A DNA stretch of 64,000 nt from an uncultured Roseburia sp. (GTDB lineage Bacteria; Bacillota; Clostridia; Lachnospirales; Lachnospiraceae), in assembly GCA_945787015.1 (NCBI GenBank), contig CALZGM010000002.1, forward strand, positions 62,001 through 126,000, given 5' to 3'. Of the stretch, positions 20,291-28,089 are shown piece after piece. Each line of letters opens with the position of its first letter. The stretch's first letter is position 1. Below the pieces are notes generated by a model. That model was not told the origin of the DNA, searched no databases, and saw nothing but the letters and a program-made list of their open reading frames with translations. Made by a program: the position numbers and the translations under genes.

Positions 20291-20318
20291 ATTGTAGCAT
20301 ACTGATATTTAAAAGCAA
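20291..20318 (-). promoter_or_regulatory. Putative sigma-A promoter of the GH18 gene
   Basis: Read on the minus strand: TTGCTT (20318-20313), a 16-base spacer, and TACAAT (20296-20291), about 58 bases before the start codon. Confidence 0.5.
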
Positions 20319-20366
20319 AGGCAAAAAGTTTGCCAAAAGTCTTAAAGTTTCATGAAGATTGAAAAT

Positions 20367-20391
20367 GGGGGACTGTCCCAATCAGTCCCCC
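20367..20391 (-). terminator. GC-rich hairpin, probable terminator of the small downstream-facing gene
   Basis: GGGGGACTG (20367-20375) pairs perfectly with CAGTCCCCC (20383-20391) around a seven-base loop. It lies 80 bases beyond the stop of the minus-strand gene at 20471-20683. T-rich sequence follows on both strands, so it may work in either direction. Confidence 0.55.
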
Positions 20392-20470
20392 GCCATCTTT
20401 TTCATTAGAAAATAACAACGTTTGGTCGAGCATTGAGGAACTCTACTGACCTGTTCGAGTAATTGTCTTT

Positions 20471-20683
20471 TTAGTCATTTTTGGAAATTTTATTAAAGTG
20501 AACGGATTTCAGCCTCCCTTCGTCAAAAATGTAGTCACGCATGTACAAATTTTCATCGTGAATGTTCAGTTGGCTGGCTACATGTTCAGAGTCACTCGGG
20601 CACCCTTCCAGCCAGATTGTGATTCCCTGATTTTCCAGGGAAGCCAGCTCTAAATAGAGTCGATGCATATGTTCGTAATTCAA
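20471..20683 (-). CDS. Small hypothetical protein (70 aa)
   Basis: No family recognised. It is believable as a gene because a strong ribosome site (AGGAGGG) lies eight bases before a TTG start. Its composition is also protein-like: mixed helix at the N-terminus (MHRLYLELASLE), then EGCPSDSEHVA and a positively charged end. There is no signal peptide or membrane helix. It stands alone, with a GC hairpin behind it. The TTG start could be replaced by the internal ATG at 20668, but the ribosome site favours TTG. Confidence 0.5.
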   Translation of the reverse strand: MNYEHMHRLYLELASLENQGITIWLEGCPSDSEHVASQLNIHDENLYMRDYIFDEGRLKSVHFNKISKND

Positions 20684-20699
20684 AATAAATTCCCTCCTA

Positions 20700-21450
20700 T
20701 ATGCAATGATTGGACAACCAAAAGGACGAAGTTTCCGGGTTACAATTGTGTGATATATTATAATTTTCGTCCATTTTAATTGCGTTATTGGAATCTGTAT
20801 CTACATAGGACAGCTTTTGCAGCGGCGCTGTCTTAAGTTTTTACAGACCGGATAAATGGGGACAGTAGGTAATACCTTCCATGAAGCTGTCATATCGATG
20901 CGGTCCCATAGTTCATCATGAAATAAAATTCCATATTTTGATGTGCTGATATGACAAAATGCTTTTGTAACAAGAGGTAATAATCACTTACGCAAATTTA
21001 CGCTGCTGTCTCTTAACAGAGATGTGAAGGGCTAAATCACGCCTAATTTTTTTCTCCATAAGATTGGAAAAGTCTGCCGGAACCGGAAAAAGTAGTATCC
21101 TTAAAATCGATTAATTTCAAAGGATATTCACATACTATTTAAAATGGGTTCCAATGATATGTATGACTGATGGTACACAAAAAGTGCCCAACGACTCATC
21201 CAAAAGGATGAGATAGATGTCTGACAGGATATACGGTGCTGCTTTCCGTGCCGAGATTATTAAAAATATCTGCCAGACAAAGTTATACTTTGTAAAAAAT
21301 GGTACTGATTCACTCCTTTCCGGCGTGTCAGTTCCGCACCTCTTGCATATGTTTATAACATGAGAGGTTTTTGTTTGCAACTATTTTTAAAAACTTTGGT
21401 AATATTTCACAAAAGAAAAAAGAGTTTATCTTTTTTTAATAAAATGGCAT
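20700..21450. other. Gene-poor region with several inverted repeats
   Basis: I see no convincing coding frame here. Inverted repeats are GACAGC/GCTGTC (20809-20832), TGTCATATC/GATATGACA (20888-20896 with 20948-20956) and ACAAAA/TTTTGT near 20955-20968. There is also GGGC/GCCT followed by seven T (about 21029-21053), and CCTCT/AGAGG followed by TTTTT (21339-21371). The last two could terminate plus-strand transcripts. A minus-strand frame near 21135-21380 begins like a zinc ribbon (CKRCGTDTPE) but loses the second Cys pair. The stretch may hold a decayed gene or an unrecognised structured RNA; it matches no riboswitch, tRNA, 6S or SRP pattern that I know. Confidence 0.35.
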
Positions 21451-21452
21451 AC

Positions 21453-21481
21453 TTTACAGAAACAGACCATTTGATTATAAT
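21453..21481 (+). promoter_or_regulatory. Sigma-A promoter of mecA
   Basis: TTTACA (21453-21458), a 17-base spacer and TATAAT (21476-21481), 47 bases before the ATG. Confidence 0.7.
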
Positions 21482-21528
21482 AGATGTACAGTTTACAAGG
21501 TTTTCCGGATGAAGGAAGTGATGATTGA

Positions 21529-22302
21529 ATGAAAATAGAAAAAATAAATGAGAACCAGATTCGTTGTACTTTAACGAAAGATGATTTGGCAGAACGCCAG
21601 ATTAAGCTTAGCGAACTTGCTTACGGAACCGAAAAGGTAAAGACATTGTTTCGAGACATGATGCAGCAGGCAGCGTATGAGTTTGGGTTTGAAGCAGAAG
21701 ATATTCCGCTTATGATAGAAGCAATTCCGTTATCTGCGGATACAATTATATTAGTTGTGACAAAGGTAGAGTATCCGGAGGAACTTGATACGAGATTCTC
21801 AAAGTTTTCCGAACCGGACCCGGAATATCTGGAAGAAGATGCATTATTAGCAGGCGGACAGGATTTGATTCCGGAGGGCGCTGATGACATTCTTGGATTA
21901 TTTAAAAAGGTTCAGGAAGAGCGCAAGAAGAAACAAAAAGAGGAGAAAGACGAAGGCTTTACACCGCTGGAAGGCGAAAAAGAAGAAGCACCGGTTAACG
22001 TACTTGTAGACATTACGAAGATTTTCGTTTTTCAAAATTTAGAGGAAGTGACCAGACTGGCGCACGTGCTAAATGGCTTTTATAATGGCAGGAACGATTT
22101 ATATAAAAATGATGCATCCCATAAATATTATTTGCTGGTAAGCAAGAGCTCCGAGTCACCGGAGACTTTTAACAAGGTGTGCAATATTTTATCAGAATAT
22201 GCATCACAGCAGACACATACGCCTGCTGCAGAAGCTTTTTTAGAAGAGCATTATCGTGTGATTTTAAAGGGAAATGCATTGCAGATGTTAGCCGAATTGT
22301 AA
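21529..22302 (+). CDS. mecA: Adaptor protein MecA
   Basis: MecA proteins deliver substrates such as ComK to the ClpC/ClpP protease. The N-terminal substrate-binding module is clear (MKIEKINENQIRCTLTKDDL, then LFRDMMQQAAYEFGFE). A variable acidic Lys/Glu linker (about residues 120-160) follows. The C-terminal ClpC-binding domain has FQNLEEVTRLAHVL and ends near FLEEHYRVIL. Length is 257, a little longer than the Bacillus protein because of the linker. It has its own promoter and terminator, so it is a single-gene unit. No clp gene is in the window. Confidence 0.88.
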   Translation: MKIEKINENQIRCTLTKDDLAERQIKLSELAYGTEKVKTLFRDMMQQAAYEFGFEAEDIPLMIEAIPLSADTIILVVTKVEYPEELDTRFSKFSEPDPEYLEEDALLAGGQDLIPEGADDILGLFKKVQEERKKKQKEEKDEGFTPLEGEKEEAPVNVLVDITKIFVFQNLEEVTRLAHVLNGFYNGRNDLYKNDASHKYYLLVSKSSESPETFNKVCNILSEYASQQTHTPAAEAFLEEHYRVILKGNALQMLAEL

Positions 22303-22308
22303 ATAGAA

Positions 22309-22339
22309 AGAGACTGATACATTGTATCGGTCTCTTTTT
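22309..22339 (+). terminator. Terminator of mecA
   Basis: AGAGACTGATAC pairs with GTATCGGTCTCT (one T-G wobble) around the loop ATT, then a T tract. Confidence 0.8.
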
Positions 22340-22368
22340 CTTGATGCCTATTTTCAAACATTGTAGAA

Positions 22369-22578
22369 TTATGCAAGATCCTTTGCAAGAAAATCGTTAA
22401 TAGTCTTAACTAATTCATCAGGATCAATTCCATGAACCATAGCTGCCTCTTCAATTGTCTCCATCTGAGAAGATGGGCATCCAAGACAGTGCATACCAAT
22501 ATTTAAAAGAATTGGTGCAACGTTTTCGTCAATTCTTAATAAGTCACCAATCATAGTTGTTTTTGTAACCTGTGTCAT
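22369..22578 (-). CDS. DUF1858 domain protein (CxxC redox-type small protein)
   Basis: A 69-residue protein of the family first noted as a hybrid-cluster-protein-associated redox disulfide domain. The body MIGDLLRIDENVAPILLNIG is followed by HCLGCPSS, whose Cys-x2-Cys is the presumed redox or metal site, and then METIEEAAMVHG. Function is unknown; a thiol or cluster-handling role is inferred. The ATG at 22578 has AAGGAGG seven bases upstream; longer in-frame starts lack one. A good sigma-A promoter precedes it, so it is transcribed alone, divergently from flagellin. Confidence 0.85.
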   Translation of the reverse strand: MTQVTKTTMIGDLLRIDENVAPILLNIGMHCLGCPSSQMETIEEAAMVHGIDPDELVKTINDFLAKDLA

Positions 22579-22614
22579 AGTGCGCCTCCTTATAATCTTT
22601 AGTTTATCCCGCTC

Positions 22615-22643
22615 ATTATAATACGATTCACGGAAGAATGCAA
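22615..22643 (-). promoter_or_regulatory. Sigma-A promoter of the DUF1858 gene
   Basis: On the minus strand TTGCAT (22643-22638), a 17-base spacer, and TATAAT (22620-22615). Confidence 0.65.
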
Positions 22644-22661
22644 TAAGGAGCAAAATTTTAC

Positions 22662-22689
22662 TAAGGGTTTCAAGAGGTTGTGTCGATAT
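22662..22689 (+). promoter_or_regulatory. Sigma-28-type promoter of the flagellin gene
   Basis: TAAG (22662-22665), 16 bases, then GTCGATAT (22682-22689), 65 bases before the flagellin ATG. The arrangement matches the Gram-positive SigD consensus with small deviations, and has the same spacing as the element at 14516. Confidence 0.6.
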
Positions 22690-22754
22690 ATTTTTCAGGA
22701 AAAGCCAAGGATGGCTTAGATTCGCAGGGAAGCAGGAGAAAGCGAGAGAAGAAT

Positions 22755-24203
22755 ATGAAAATTAACGCAAATATGTCGGCATTGATTACCAATAAGCAGC
22801 TGCTTCGCATAGAAAATAATATGACAGCTTCAATGGAACGCCTTTCATCCGGGTTGAAGTTAAACCATGCAAAGGATAATCCGGCAGGAATGGCGATTTC
22901 AAAGAGGATGCGTACGCAGATTGCCGGACTGGACCGTGCATCGGAAAATGCTTCAGATGGTATTTCTGCAATCCATATTGCAGATGGTGCTTTGAATGAG
23001 ACTAGCAGTATTTTACAGAGAATGCGTGAACTTTCTGTCCAGGCTGCAAACGATACGAACAGTTTAGAAGACAGACAGGCAATCCAACAAGAGATTGATT
23101 CTCTTAAGGAAGAGGTAACGCGTATTTCCAAAAATACGGAATATAATGAAATGCCTCTTTTAGATGGATCTTTAAGCGCAAGAGTATATGCAAAGAATGT
23201 AAGCAGAATCAGTACTTCAGATGCGGTAACAGCCGGTAACTATAAATTGACTGTGGAAGCAGCAGCAAAGAAGGCACAGACGTCGGGTGTGACAAATACG
23301 CTTAATTTGAATGATACTACAACAGAAATCGGCGTGGAAGGCACCGTGTCTGTTAACGGTTATTCTGTTGCAATTGAGGCGAGCGATACTTCTACGGAAG
23401 TATATGAAAAACTTCGTGAAGCAGCAGAGGTAGGAAATACTTCGCTTTCGAAGGATGCGACGACAGGTGTACTTGTGTTTGCATCGGAAGACTTTGGAAG
23501 ATACGCATCGGCTGAGATTCGCTTTTCCACAAAGGCGATGGCGGATGCTCTGGGTTTTACAAATGCTACGCTTGATACAGAGACAAATGAATATGTTGTA
23601 GAGAGCAAGGGGACCGATGCGGTCATTACGTTAGAAAAAGGAACGGATGAATCGGCATTTGGAGCTGGTGCTACAGTTGCGCAGGATGATAACAAGATTA
23701 CGATTACGGATAAAGGCGGTTTCTCATTAAGCTTTTTGCTAGAGGAGGATTTTGACAAAACGACGGATCCTGCCGGAACCGGAGAAATTGAATTTGAGGT
23801 AACCGATATCGGAACGATGACGTTACATATCGGTGCAAATAAAGACCAGAATATGGTGGTAAGCGTTCCGGAAATCTCTAGCGAGAGCTTATATATTGAT
23901 GATATTGATGTAACAAAGGTCGGCGGAGCAGATAAAGCGATGCGCAGACTGGATGAGGCCATTGCTGCCTGTTCAAATGCAAGAAGTGCACTTGGGGCAT
24001 ACGAAAACCGGTTGGAGTATTCCGTGACCAGCTTGGATGCATTTGGAGAAAATATGACAGATGCATTATCTCGTCTTGCAGATACAGATATGGCACAGGA
24101 AATGACTACCTATACACAACAGAATGTATTGAACCAGGCCGCAATTTCTGTTTTAACACAGGCAAATGACATGCCACAGGCAGTACTACAACTGTTACAG
24201 TAA
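22755..24203 (+). CDS. Flagellin
   Basis: Subunit of the flagellar filament, 482 residues. The N-terminal D0/D1 domains are typical (INANMSALITNKQL, then SSGLKLNHAKDNPAGMAISK). The D1 segment QRMRELSVQAANDTN with DRQAIQQEI carries the Arg, Leu and Glu that in enterobacterial flagellins bind TLR5. A variable Thr/Ala-rich, surface-exposed D2/D3-like middle (about residues 145-385) follows. The C-terminal D1/D0 returns at LDEAIAACSNARSALGAYENRLE and ends AVLQLLQ. The ATG at 22755 gives the canonical start. No signal peptide is present, as expected for type III export. FliS follows immediately; the rest of the flagellar genes lie elsewhere. Confidence 0.93.
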   Translation: MKINANMSALITNKQLLRIENNMTASMERLSSGLKLNHAKDNPAGMAISKRMRTQIAGLDRASENASDGISAIHIADGALNETSSILQRMRELSVQAANDTNSLEDRQAIQQEIDSLKEEVTRISKNTEYNEMPLLDGSLSARVYAKNVSRISTSDAVTAGNYKLTVEAAAKKAQTSGVTNTLNLNDTTTEIGVEGTVSVNGYSVAIEASDTSTEVYEKLREAAEVGNTSLSKDATTGVLVFASEDFGRYASAEIRFSTKAMADALGFTNATLDTETNEYVVESKGTDAVITLEKGTDESAFGAGATVAQDDNKITITDKGGFSLSFLLEEDFDKTTDPAGTGEIEFEVTDIGTMTLHIGANKDQNMVVSVPEISSESLYIDDIDVTKVGGADKAMRRLDEAIAACSNARSALGAYENRLEYSVTSLDAFGENMTDALSRLADTDMAQEMTTYTQQNVLNQAAISVLTQANDMPQAVLQLLQ

Positions 24204-24218
24204 AGAAATGGAGTAGCA

Positions 24219-24695
24219 ATGCAGAAAGAGCAGATACAGGAGTTTACCAGAAGAATCAGCCAGTGCAACCGGACAGAACTTACGGTTGTGACTTATGATA
24301 TTTTATTTGCATATCTTAAAGATGCGAAGACAACTTTGGAGGAAGCTCGTAGCGAGGATTATAAACAGAGTATCCGTATGGCGATAAAGTGCATTCTGGA
24401 ATTACAGGAGACACTGGATTTTTCTTATAAGCTCGCCGCAGAATTATATAGGATTTATGTTTATTGCAGGGAGCTGCTTGCAGCTGCTTTATATAAATGC
24501 AGGAAGGAAGAACTGGAAGAATGCGAGAGCCTGCTGAAAAAATTATATGAAAGCTTTTGCGAGGTGGCAAAAACAGATACGTCAGCACCGCTGATGCAAA
24601 ATACACAGGCCGTATATGCAGGTTATACATATGGCAGAAGTGATGTGAACGAGAACCATGCAAATGAATCTTCTAACAGAGGATTTTTGGCGTAG
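24219..24695 (+). CDS. fliS: Flagellar export chaperone FliS
   Basis: Cytoplasmic chaperone that keeps flagellin unpolymerised before export. The 158-residue all-helical protein has the FliS pattern: a central helix YDILFAYLKDAK, then IRMAIKCILELQETLDFS and LYRIYVYCRELLAAALYK. The tail after residue 120 is flexible. Its start lies 15 bases after the flagellin stop, so the two are co-expressed from the sigma-28-type promoter. The sequence is rather divergent from Bacillus FliS, so the call rests partly on its position behind flagellin. Confidence 0.8.
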   Translation: MQKEQIQEFTRRISQCNRTELTVVTYDILFAYLKDAKTTLEEARSEDYKQSIRMAIKCILELQETLDFSYKLAAELYRIYVYCRELLAAALYKCRKEELEECESLLKKLYESFCEVAKTDTSAPLMQNTQAVYAGYTYGRSDVNENHANESSNRGFLA

Positions 24696-24703
24696 GAAGC
24701 AGA

Positions 24704-24750
24704 AAATGGAGAAAAACCTTCCCTAAGGAAGGCTTTCCTCCATTTTTTTT
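24704..24750 (+). terminator. Terminator of the flagellin-fliS operon, probably bidirectional
   Basis: ATGGAG and AACCTTCC pair with GGAAGG and CCTCCAT around CTAA, followed by eight T. The stem overlaps the 3' end of the convergent DUF2508 gene (stop at 24723), so it can serve both. Confidence 0.8.
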
Positions 24751-24947
24751 ATGGTTGCTAACAAAAATTTGTAGCGCATCTGTACGGAATTCAGTTCGTA
24801 AATGTAGCAGTCAATCAAGTCGGGATCCACAACATTTTCCAGATTGTTATAGGCATCCTGTAAATCCTTTGCGGTTTGATGAAGATCATTTTTTATCAGG
24901 GCGTAGCGTGTATCCTCTGCAGTATTTTTTTGAAAAATACGAATCAT
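24723..24947 (-). CDS. DUF2508 family protein (YaaL-like)
   Basis: A short, helical, cytoplasmic protein (74 residues) of unknown function. The diagnostic part is the C-terminal half: DPDLIDCYIYELNSVQMRYK. In many Firmicutes the DUF2508 gene lies between recR and bofA; here bofA is the next gene but points away. The ATG at 24947 follows GAGGATGAGG; upstream in-frame starts overlap that site. Confidence 0.75.
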   Translation of the reverse strand: MIRIFQKNTAEDTRYALIKNDLHQTAKDLQDAYNNLENVVDPDLIDCYIYELNSVQMRYKFLLATIKKMEESLP

Positions 24948-25065
24948 ATGCCTCATCCTCAATTAATAAATTCTTTTTATACAGTATAGACAGCAGATGG
25001 TAAATCTATACAAAAAAGTAATAAAAAACAAGCAGTCTCATAGAATAAAAACGGGAGGGAATGTG

Positions 25066-25338
25066 ATGGATAAGGTATTAGCAATGGAAATTCTTGTGGT
25101 AGTGTGCGGTCTGGTATTATTTATTGTATTATTTAAGCGAAAATTTCAATGGCTGATACATCTATTCCTGCGAATGGCAACCGGCGCAATCAGCGTTTTA
25201 TGGATTAACAGCATTTTAGCAGGGCAGGGAATTGCGGTATCCGTAGGGTTAAATTTAATCAGCCTTTTGACATCGGGAATCCTTGGAATTCCCGGAGTTG
25301 CGCTTTTATATGCCATTGTTCTTACAAAAAATTTGTGA
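25066..25338 (+). CDS. Pro-sigma-K processing inhibitor BofA family protein
   Basis: A 90-residue membrane protein with an N-terminal helix (MEILVVVCGLVLFIVLF) and the diagnostic C-terminal stretch NLISLLTSGILGIPGVALLY. In Bacillus, BofA holds the SpoIVFB protease inactive during spore formation. In Lachnospiraceae it occurs in many species whose sporulation is weak or unknown. The ATG at 25066 has GGGAGG upstream. The Tad pilus cluster begins 70 bases later, and that neighbourhood (DUF2508, BofA, Tad) may be ancestral. Confidence 0.85.
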   Translation: MDKVLAMEILVVVCGLVLFIVLFKRKFQWLIHLFLRMATGAISVLWINSILAGQGIAVSVGLNLISLLTSGILGIPGVALLYAIVLTKNL

Positions 25339-25407
25339 ATTTTTCACACTTTACAGGAAAAAGAGTGGTTGCTATAATGCGTCTTACAAACGAAAAGAGG
25401 TGAGGCG

Positions 25408-25857
25408 TTGGGTGTAAGGTATCTGACATTGCTGGGATTACTTTGCTTTGCAGTGTATACCGATATGACCCGGACGAGAATCAGTAACCGGCTGATTGTT
25501 TCGGGCCTTATATTAGCGCTAATTTTTCGCATAGCCGAGGAAGGCGGAAGCGGCGCTCTAGTCTATATGATGAATATTTCTATTCCGGTTATCTTTTTAT
25601 ATGTTTTATTTCAATTGCATGTCCTTGGGGCAGGCGATATCAAATTATTTTCCATGATAGGAGCATTTATATCGACACAGGAGCTGGTGTGGGTGGTGGC
25701 AGCATCTTTTATAATTGGTGCAGTACTGGGCCTGCTTAAACTGGTGTATAAGTATTTTTTTCAAAAAGAATGTGATGGAAAATTAACAAAAATTCATTTT
25801 TCTCCCGCAATAATAATTGCATATTTGATTAACATCTGGAGGTGGACGCATGGCTAA
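25408..25857 (+). CDS. Prepilin peptidase, A24 family (TadV/CpaA-like)
   Basis: Cleaves the leader of Flp-type prepilins at the membrane. A 149-residue protein with four to five helices. The two catalytic aspartates are seen in YTDMTRTRISN (near residue 19) and LGAGDIKLF (near 73), the usual A24 arrangement without the methylase domain. It starts with TTG (25408) behind GAGGTGAGG. The end overlaps tadZ by eight bases. It is the first of two such peptidases in this operon (see 32544). Confidence 0.88.
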   Translation: MGVRYLTLLGLLCFAVYTDMTRTRISNRLIVSGLILALIFRIAEEGGSGALVYMMNISIPVIFLYVLFQLHVLGAGDIKLFSMIGAFISTQELVWVVAASFIIGAVLGLLKLVYKYFFQKECDGKLTKIHFSPAIIIAYLINIWRWTHG

Positions 25858-26857
25858 AATGAAAGTGGCGATTTATGATTCGGATAAATGGTATCGAGAA
25901 CGGTTTGCGGATTATCTTTTGAATTATAAATCTCAGGAAATGGACCTTTCGGTCTTTACGGGGATAAGTTTTTTGTTGGAAGCGCTGGCTGTGGATAAAT
26001 ATCAGTTGGTCGTTCTTGGCTGTGGATATGAGGAGGTATTGCCAAAGCTTAGAAGTTTGCTGATTCCTGTACTGGTATTGACGGAGATTTCGAACGGTAT
26101 GATAAAAGAAAGCTCCGGTCTAATGGAGGAGCACTGCTCTTTTACTTCAAAGTATCAGTCTATGGATGAAATCACGAGGCAGATGTACATGCTGGTAGAA
26201 CCGGAGGCGGAAAGCATAACGGTTGCAATGGCTAAGGTGATTGGAATTATTTCGCCGGTAAGAGATGAAATGCAGCTGCTGTTTTCGCTTCTTTACACCA
26301 AAAATCTTGCAGGAAGAGAGAAGGTGCTTTACTTAAATCTAATGGAGTTTTCCGGTTTTTATGAAATATTTGGAGAAAAACAATATGATTTGACAGATGC
26401 GGTTCTTGCAATGCGTACACCTGACGGAAATCAGAACTCTCTGCTGGGATGTATTTACGAGCAGGATGGGTTTTCTTATATTTGTCCGACAAAAAATCCG
26501 GAGGATACCAAAGAAATCAACGGGCAGGAAATCCGAAAACTGATACGATATGCGGTTCAAAAGCTGGGCTATGAGACAGTAGTGATTGATATAGGAGGCA
26601 TTATAGAAGGCTTTCCGGAACTGCTTAGGGAATGTACAAAACTTTACTGCATTACGAAAGACGGTGGGCTTTTTACAGTACAGCAGAACCAGTTTTTGGC
26701 ATATGTAAGGAGTGCGTTGGGTGAGGTGTACTTGGAAAAAATAACGGAGTTAGAGTTGCCGCACCTGGCGAAGTCAGCAGTATATGGAGAGCACTTATTA
26801 GAACAGTTGAACTGGAGTGAATTTGGAGATTATGTGAGAAGACAGATAAGGGGGTAG
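25850..26857 (+). CDS. TadZ/CpaE-like pilus localisation protein
   Basis: A 335-residue protein. The N-terminal ~110 residues look like a degenerate receiver domain (KVAIYDSDKWYRERFADYLL). The rest has a MinD/ParA-like fold (GYETVVIDIGGIIEGFPELL) but no Walker A Gly-Lys-Thr at the expected place (IGIISPVRDEM). Such TadZ proteins place the pilus machine in the cell and usually still bind nucleotide weakly; this copy is probably a structural scaffold. Its position between the prepilin peptidase and the TadA ATPase supports the call. The ATG at 25850 has GGAGGTGG upstream. Confidence 0.75.
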   Translation: MAKMKVAIYDSDKWYRERFADYLLNYKSQEMDLSVFTGISFLLEALAVDKYQLVVLGCGYEEVLPKLRSLLIPVLVLTEISNGMIKESSGLMEEHCSFTSKYQSMDEITRQMYMLVEPEAESITVAMAKVIGIISPVRDEMQLLFSLLYTKNLAGREKVLYLNLMEFSGFYEIFGEKQYDLTDAVLAMRTPDGNQNSLLGCIYEQDGFSYICPTKNPEDTKEINGQEIRKLIRYAVQKLGYETVVIDIGGIIEGFPELLRECTKLYCITKDGGLFTVQQNQFLAYVRSALGEVYLEKITELELPHLAKSAVYGEHLLEQLNWSEFGDYVRRQIRG

Positions 26858-26862
26858 GGTAC

Positions 26863-28089
26863 TTGCAGAAAGAGGAATTTTATCGTCTCAAAACAGCGGT
26901 TCTTGAGGATGTAGACTTGGAATGCGAGATAGAGGATGCACAGATGCTAAGAATTATTAGGGAGCATTGCCGCATCTATGCCAGAGAACATATGCTGCCA
27001 CTGCGGGAGCGGGAAGATTTGGAGCAACAGCTGTTTTTTTCGTTGAGAAAGCTGGATGTACTACAGGAGCTTCTGGATGATGAAGAAATTACAGAAATAA
27101 TGGTAAATGGTATCAACCATATCTTTTATGAAAAGCGGGGAACGCTTTATGACTCGGAAAGGCAGTTTGAGTCAAAGGAACGGCTGGATGACGTGATACA
27201 GCAGATTGTTGGAAGCAATAATCGAATGGTCAATTTGTCGAATCCAATTGTGGATACGCGTTTATCGGATGGTTCACGTGTAAACATTGTGTTATCACCC
27301 ATTTCGATAGATGGCGCAGCCATATCTATACGTAAGTTTCCAAAGAAACCGTATGAAATGCAGGATTTAATAAAAATGCAGGCGATATCGGAGGAAGCGG
27401 CGTTATTCTTAGAAACACTTGTTTTAGCGCATTATAACATTTTTGTATCAGGGGGAACAGGCTCCGGAAAAACAACTTTTTTAAATGCGCTGTCACAATT
27501 TATTCCCAATGAGGAACGAATTATAACAATAGAAGATTCTGCGGAATTACAGCTGATTGATAAGGTGAATTTGGTGCGGTTGGAAACAAGGAATGCAAAT
27601 ACCGAAGGGGTGACACCTATCACAATTCGTGACCTGATTCGCGCAGCCCTGCGTATGCGGCCGTCTGTGATTATTGTAGGAGAGTGCAGAGGAGCGGAAG
27701 CACTGGATGTATTACAGGCTATGAATACAGGGCATGACGGAAGCTTGTCAACAGGGCATGCAAATTCCTGCCAGGATATGATTTCAAGACTGGAAACAAT
27801 GGTCTTAATGGGGGTAGAACTTCCGCTCTCTGCTATCCGCAGCCAGATTGCTTCCGGAATAGATGTATTTGTGCACCTTGGACGTCTAAGGGATAAAAGC
27901 AGGAAAGTACTTTCTATTACAGAGGTGGATTGTTTCACTGAGGGAGAAATCAGGCTTCATGAGTTATACCGGTTTGTGGAAGACGGAGAAACGGAGGAGA
28001 GAGTATCCGGAAAGCTGGTGCAGGTCGGAGAATTAATTCATACAGAGAAGCTGCAAAAAGCGGGGCTTTGGAGGAAGGATGGATTATAG
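26863..28089 (+). CDS. Pilus assembly ATPase TadA/CpaF
   Basis: The motor of the Tad secretion machine, 408 residues. An N-terminal domain (about 1-130) includes ITEIMVNGINHIFYEKRG, the usual CpaF sequence. The ATPase domain follows with the Asp/Arg-rich region VDTRLSDGSRVNIVLSP, Walker A GGTGSGKTTF, Walker B VIIVGECRG and the His box GSLSTGHANS. All catalytic elements are intact. The start is a TTG at 26863, five bases after the tadZ stop, with GGGGG upstream. The 3' end overlaps tadB by 11 bases. Confidence 0.93.
   Translation: MQKEEFYRLKTAVLEDVDLECEIEDAQMLRIIREHCRIYAREHMLPLREREDLEQQLFFSLRKLDVLQELLDDEEITEIMVNGINHIFYEKRGTLYDSERQFESKERLDDVIQQIVGSNNRMVNLSNPIVDTRLSDGSRVNIVLSPISIDGAAISIRKFPKKPYEMQDLIKMQAISEEAALFLETLVLAHYNIFVSGGTGSGKTTFLNALSQFIPNEERIITIEDSAELQLIDKVNLVRLETRNANTEGVTPITIRDLIRAALRMRPSVIIVGECRGAEALDVLQAMNTGHDGSLSTGHANSCQDMISRLETMVLMGVELPLSAIRSQIASGIDVFVHLGRLRDKSRKVLSITEVDCFTEGEIRLHELYRFVEDGETEERVSGKLVQVGELIHTEKLQKAGLWRKDGL

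Noticed and set aside
21135-21380. Minus-strand frame of 81 codons starting like a zinc ribbon
   Set aside because: Only one Cys-x2-Cys pair is present, there is no ribosome site, and the rest looks like translated noncoding sequence.
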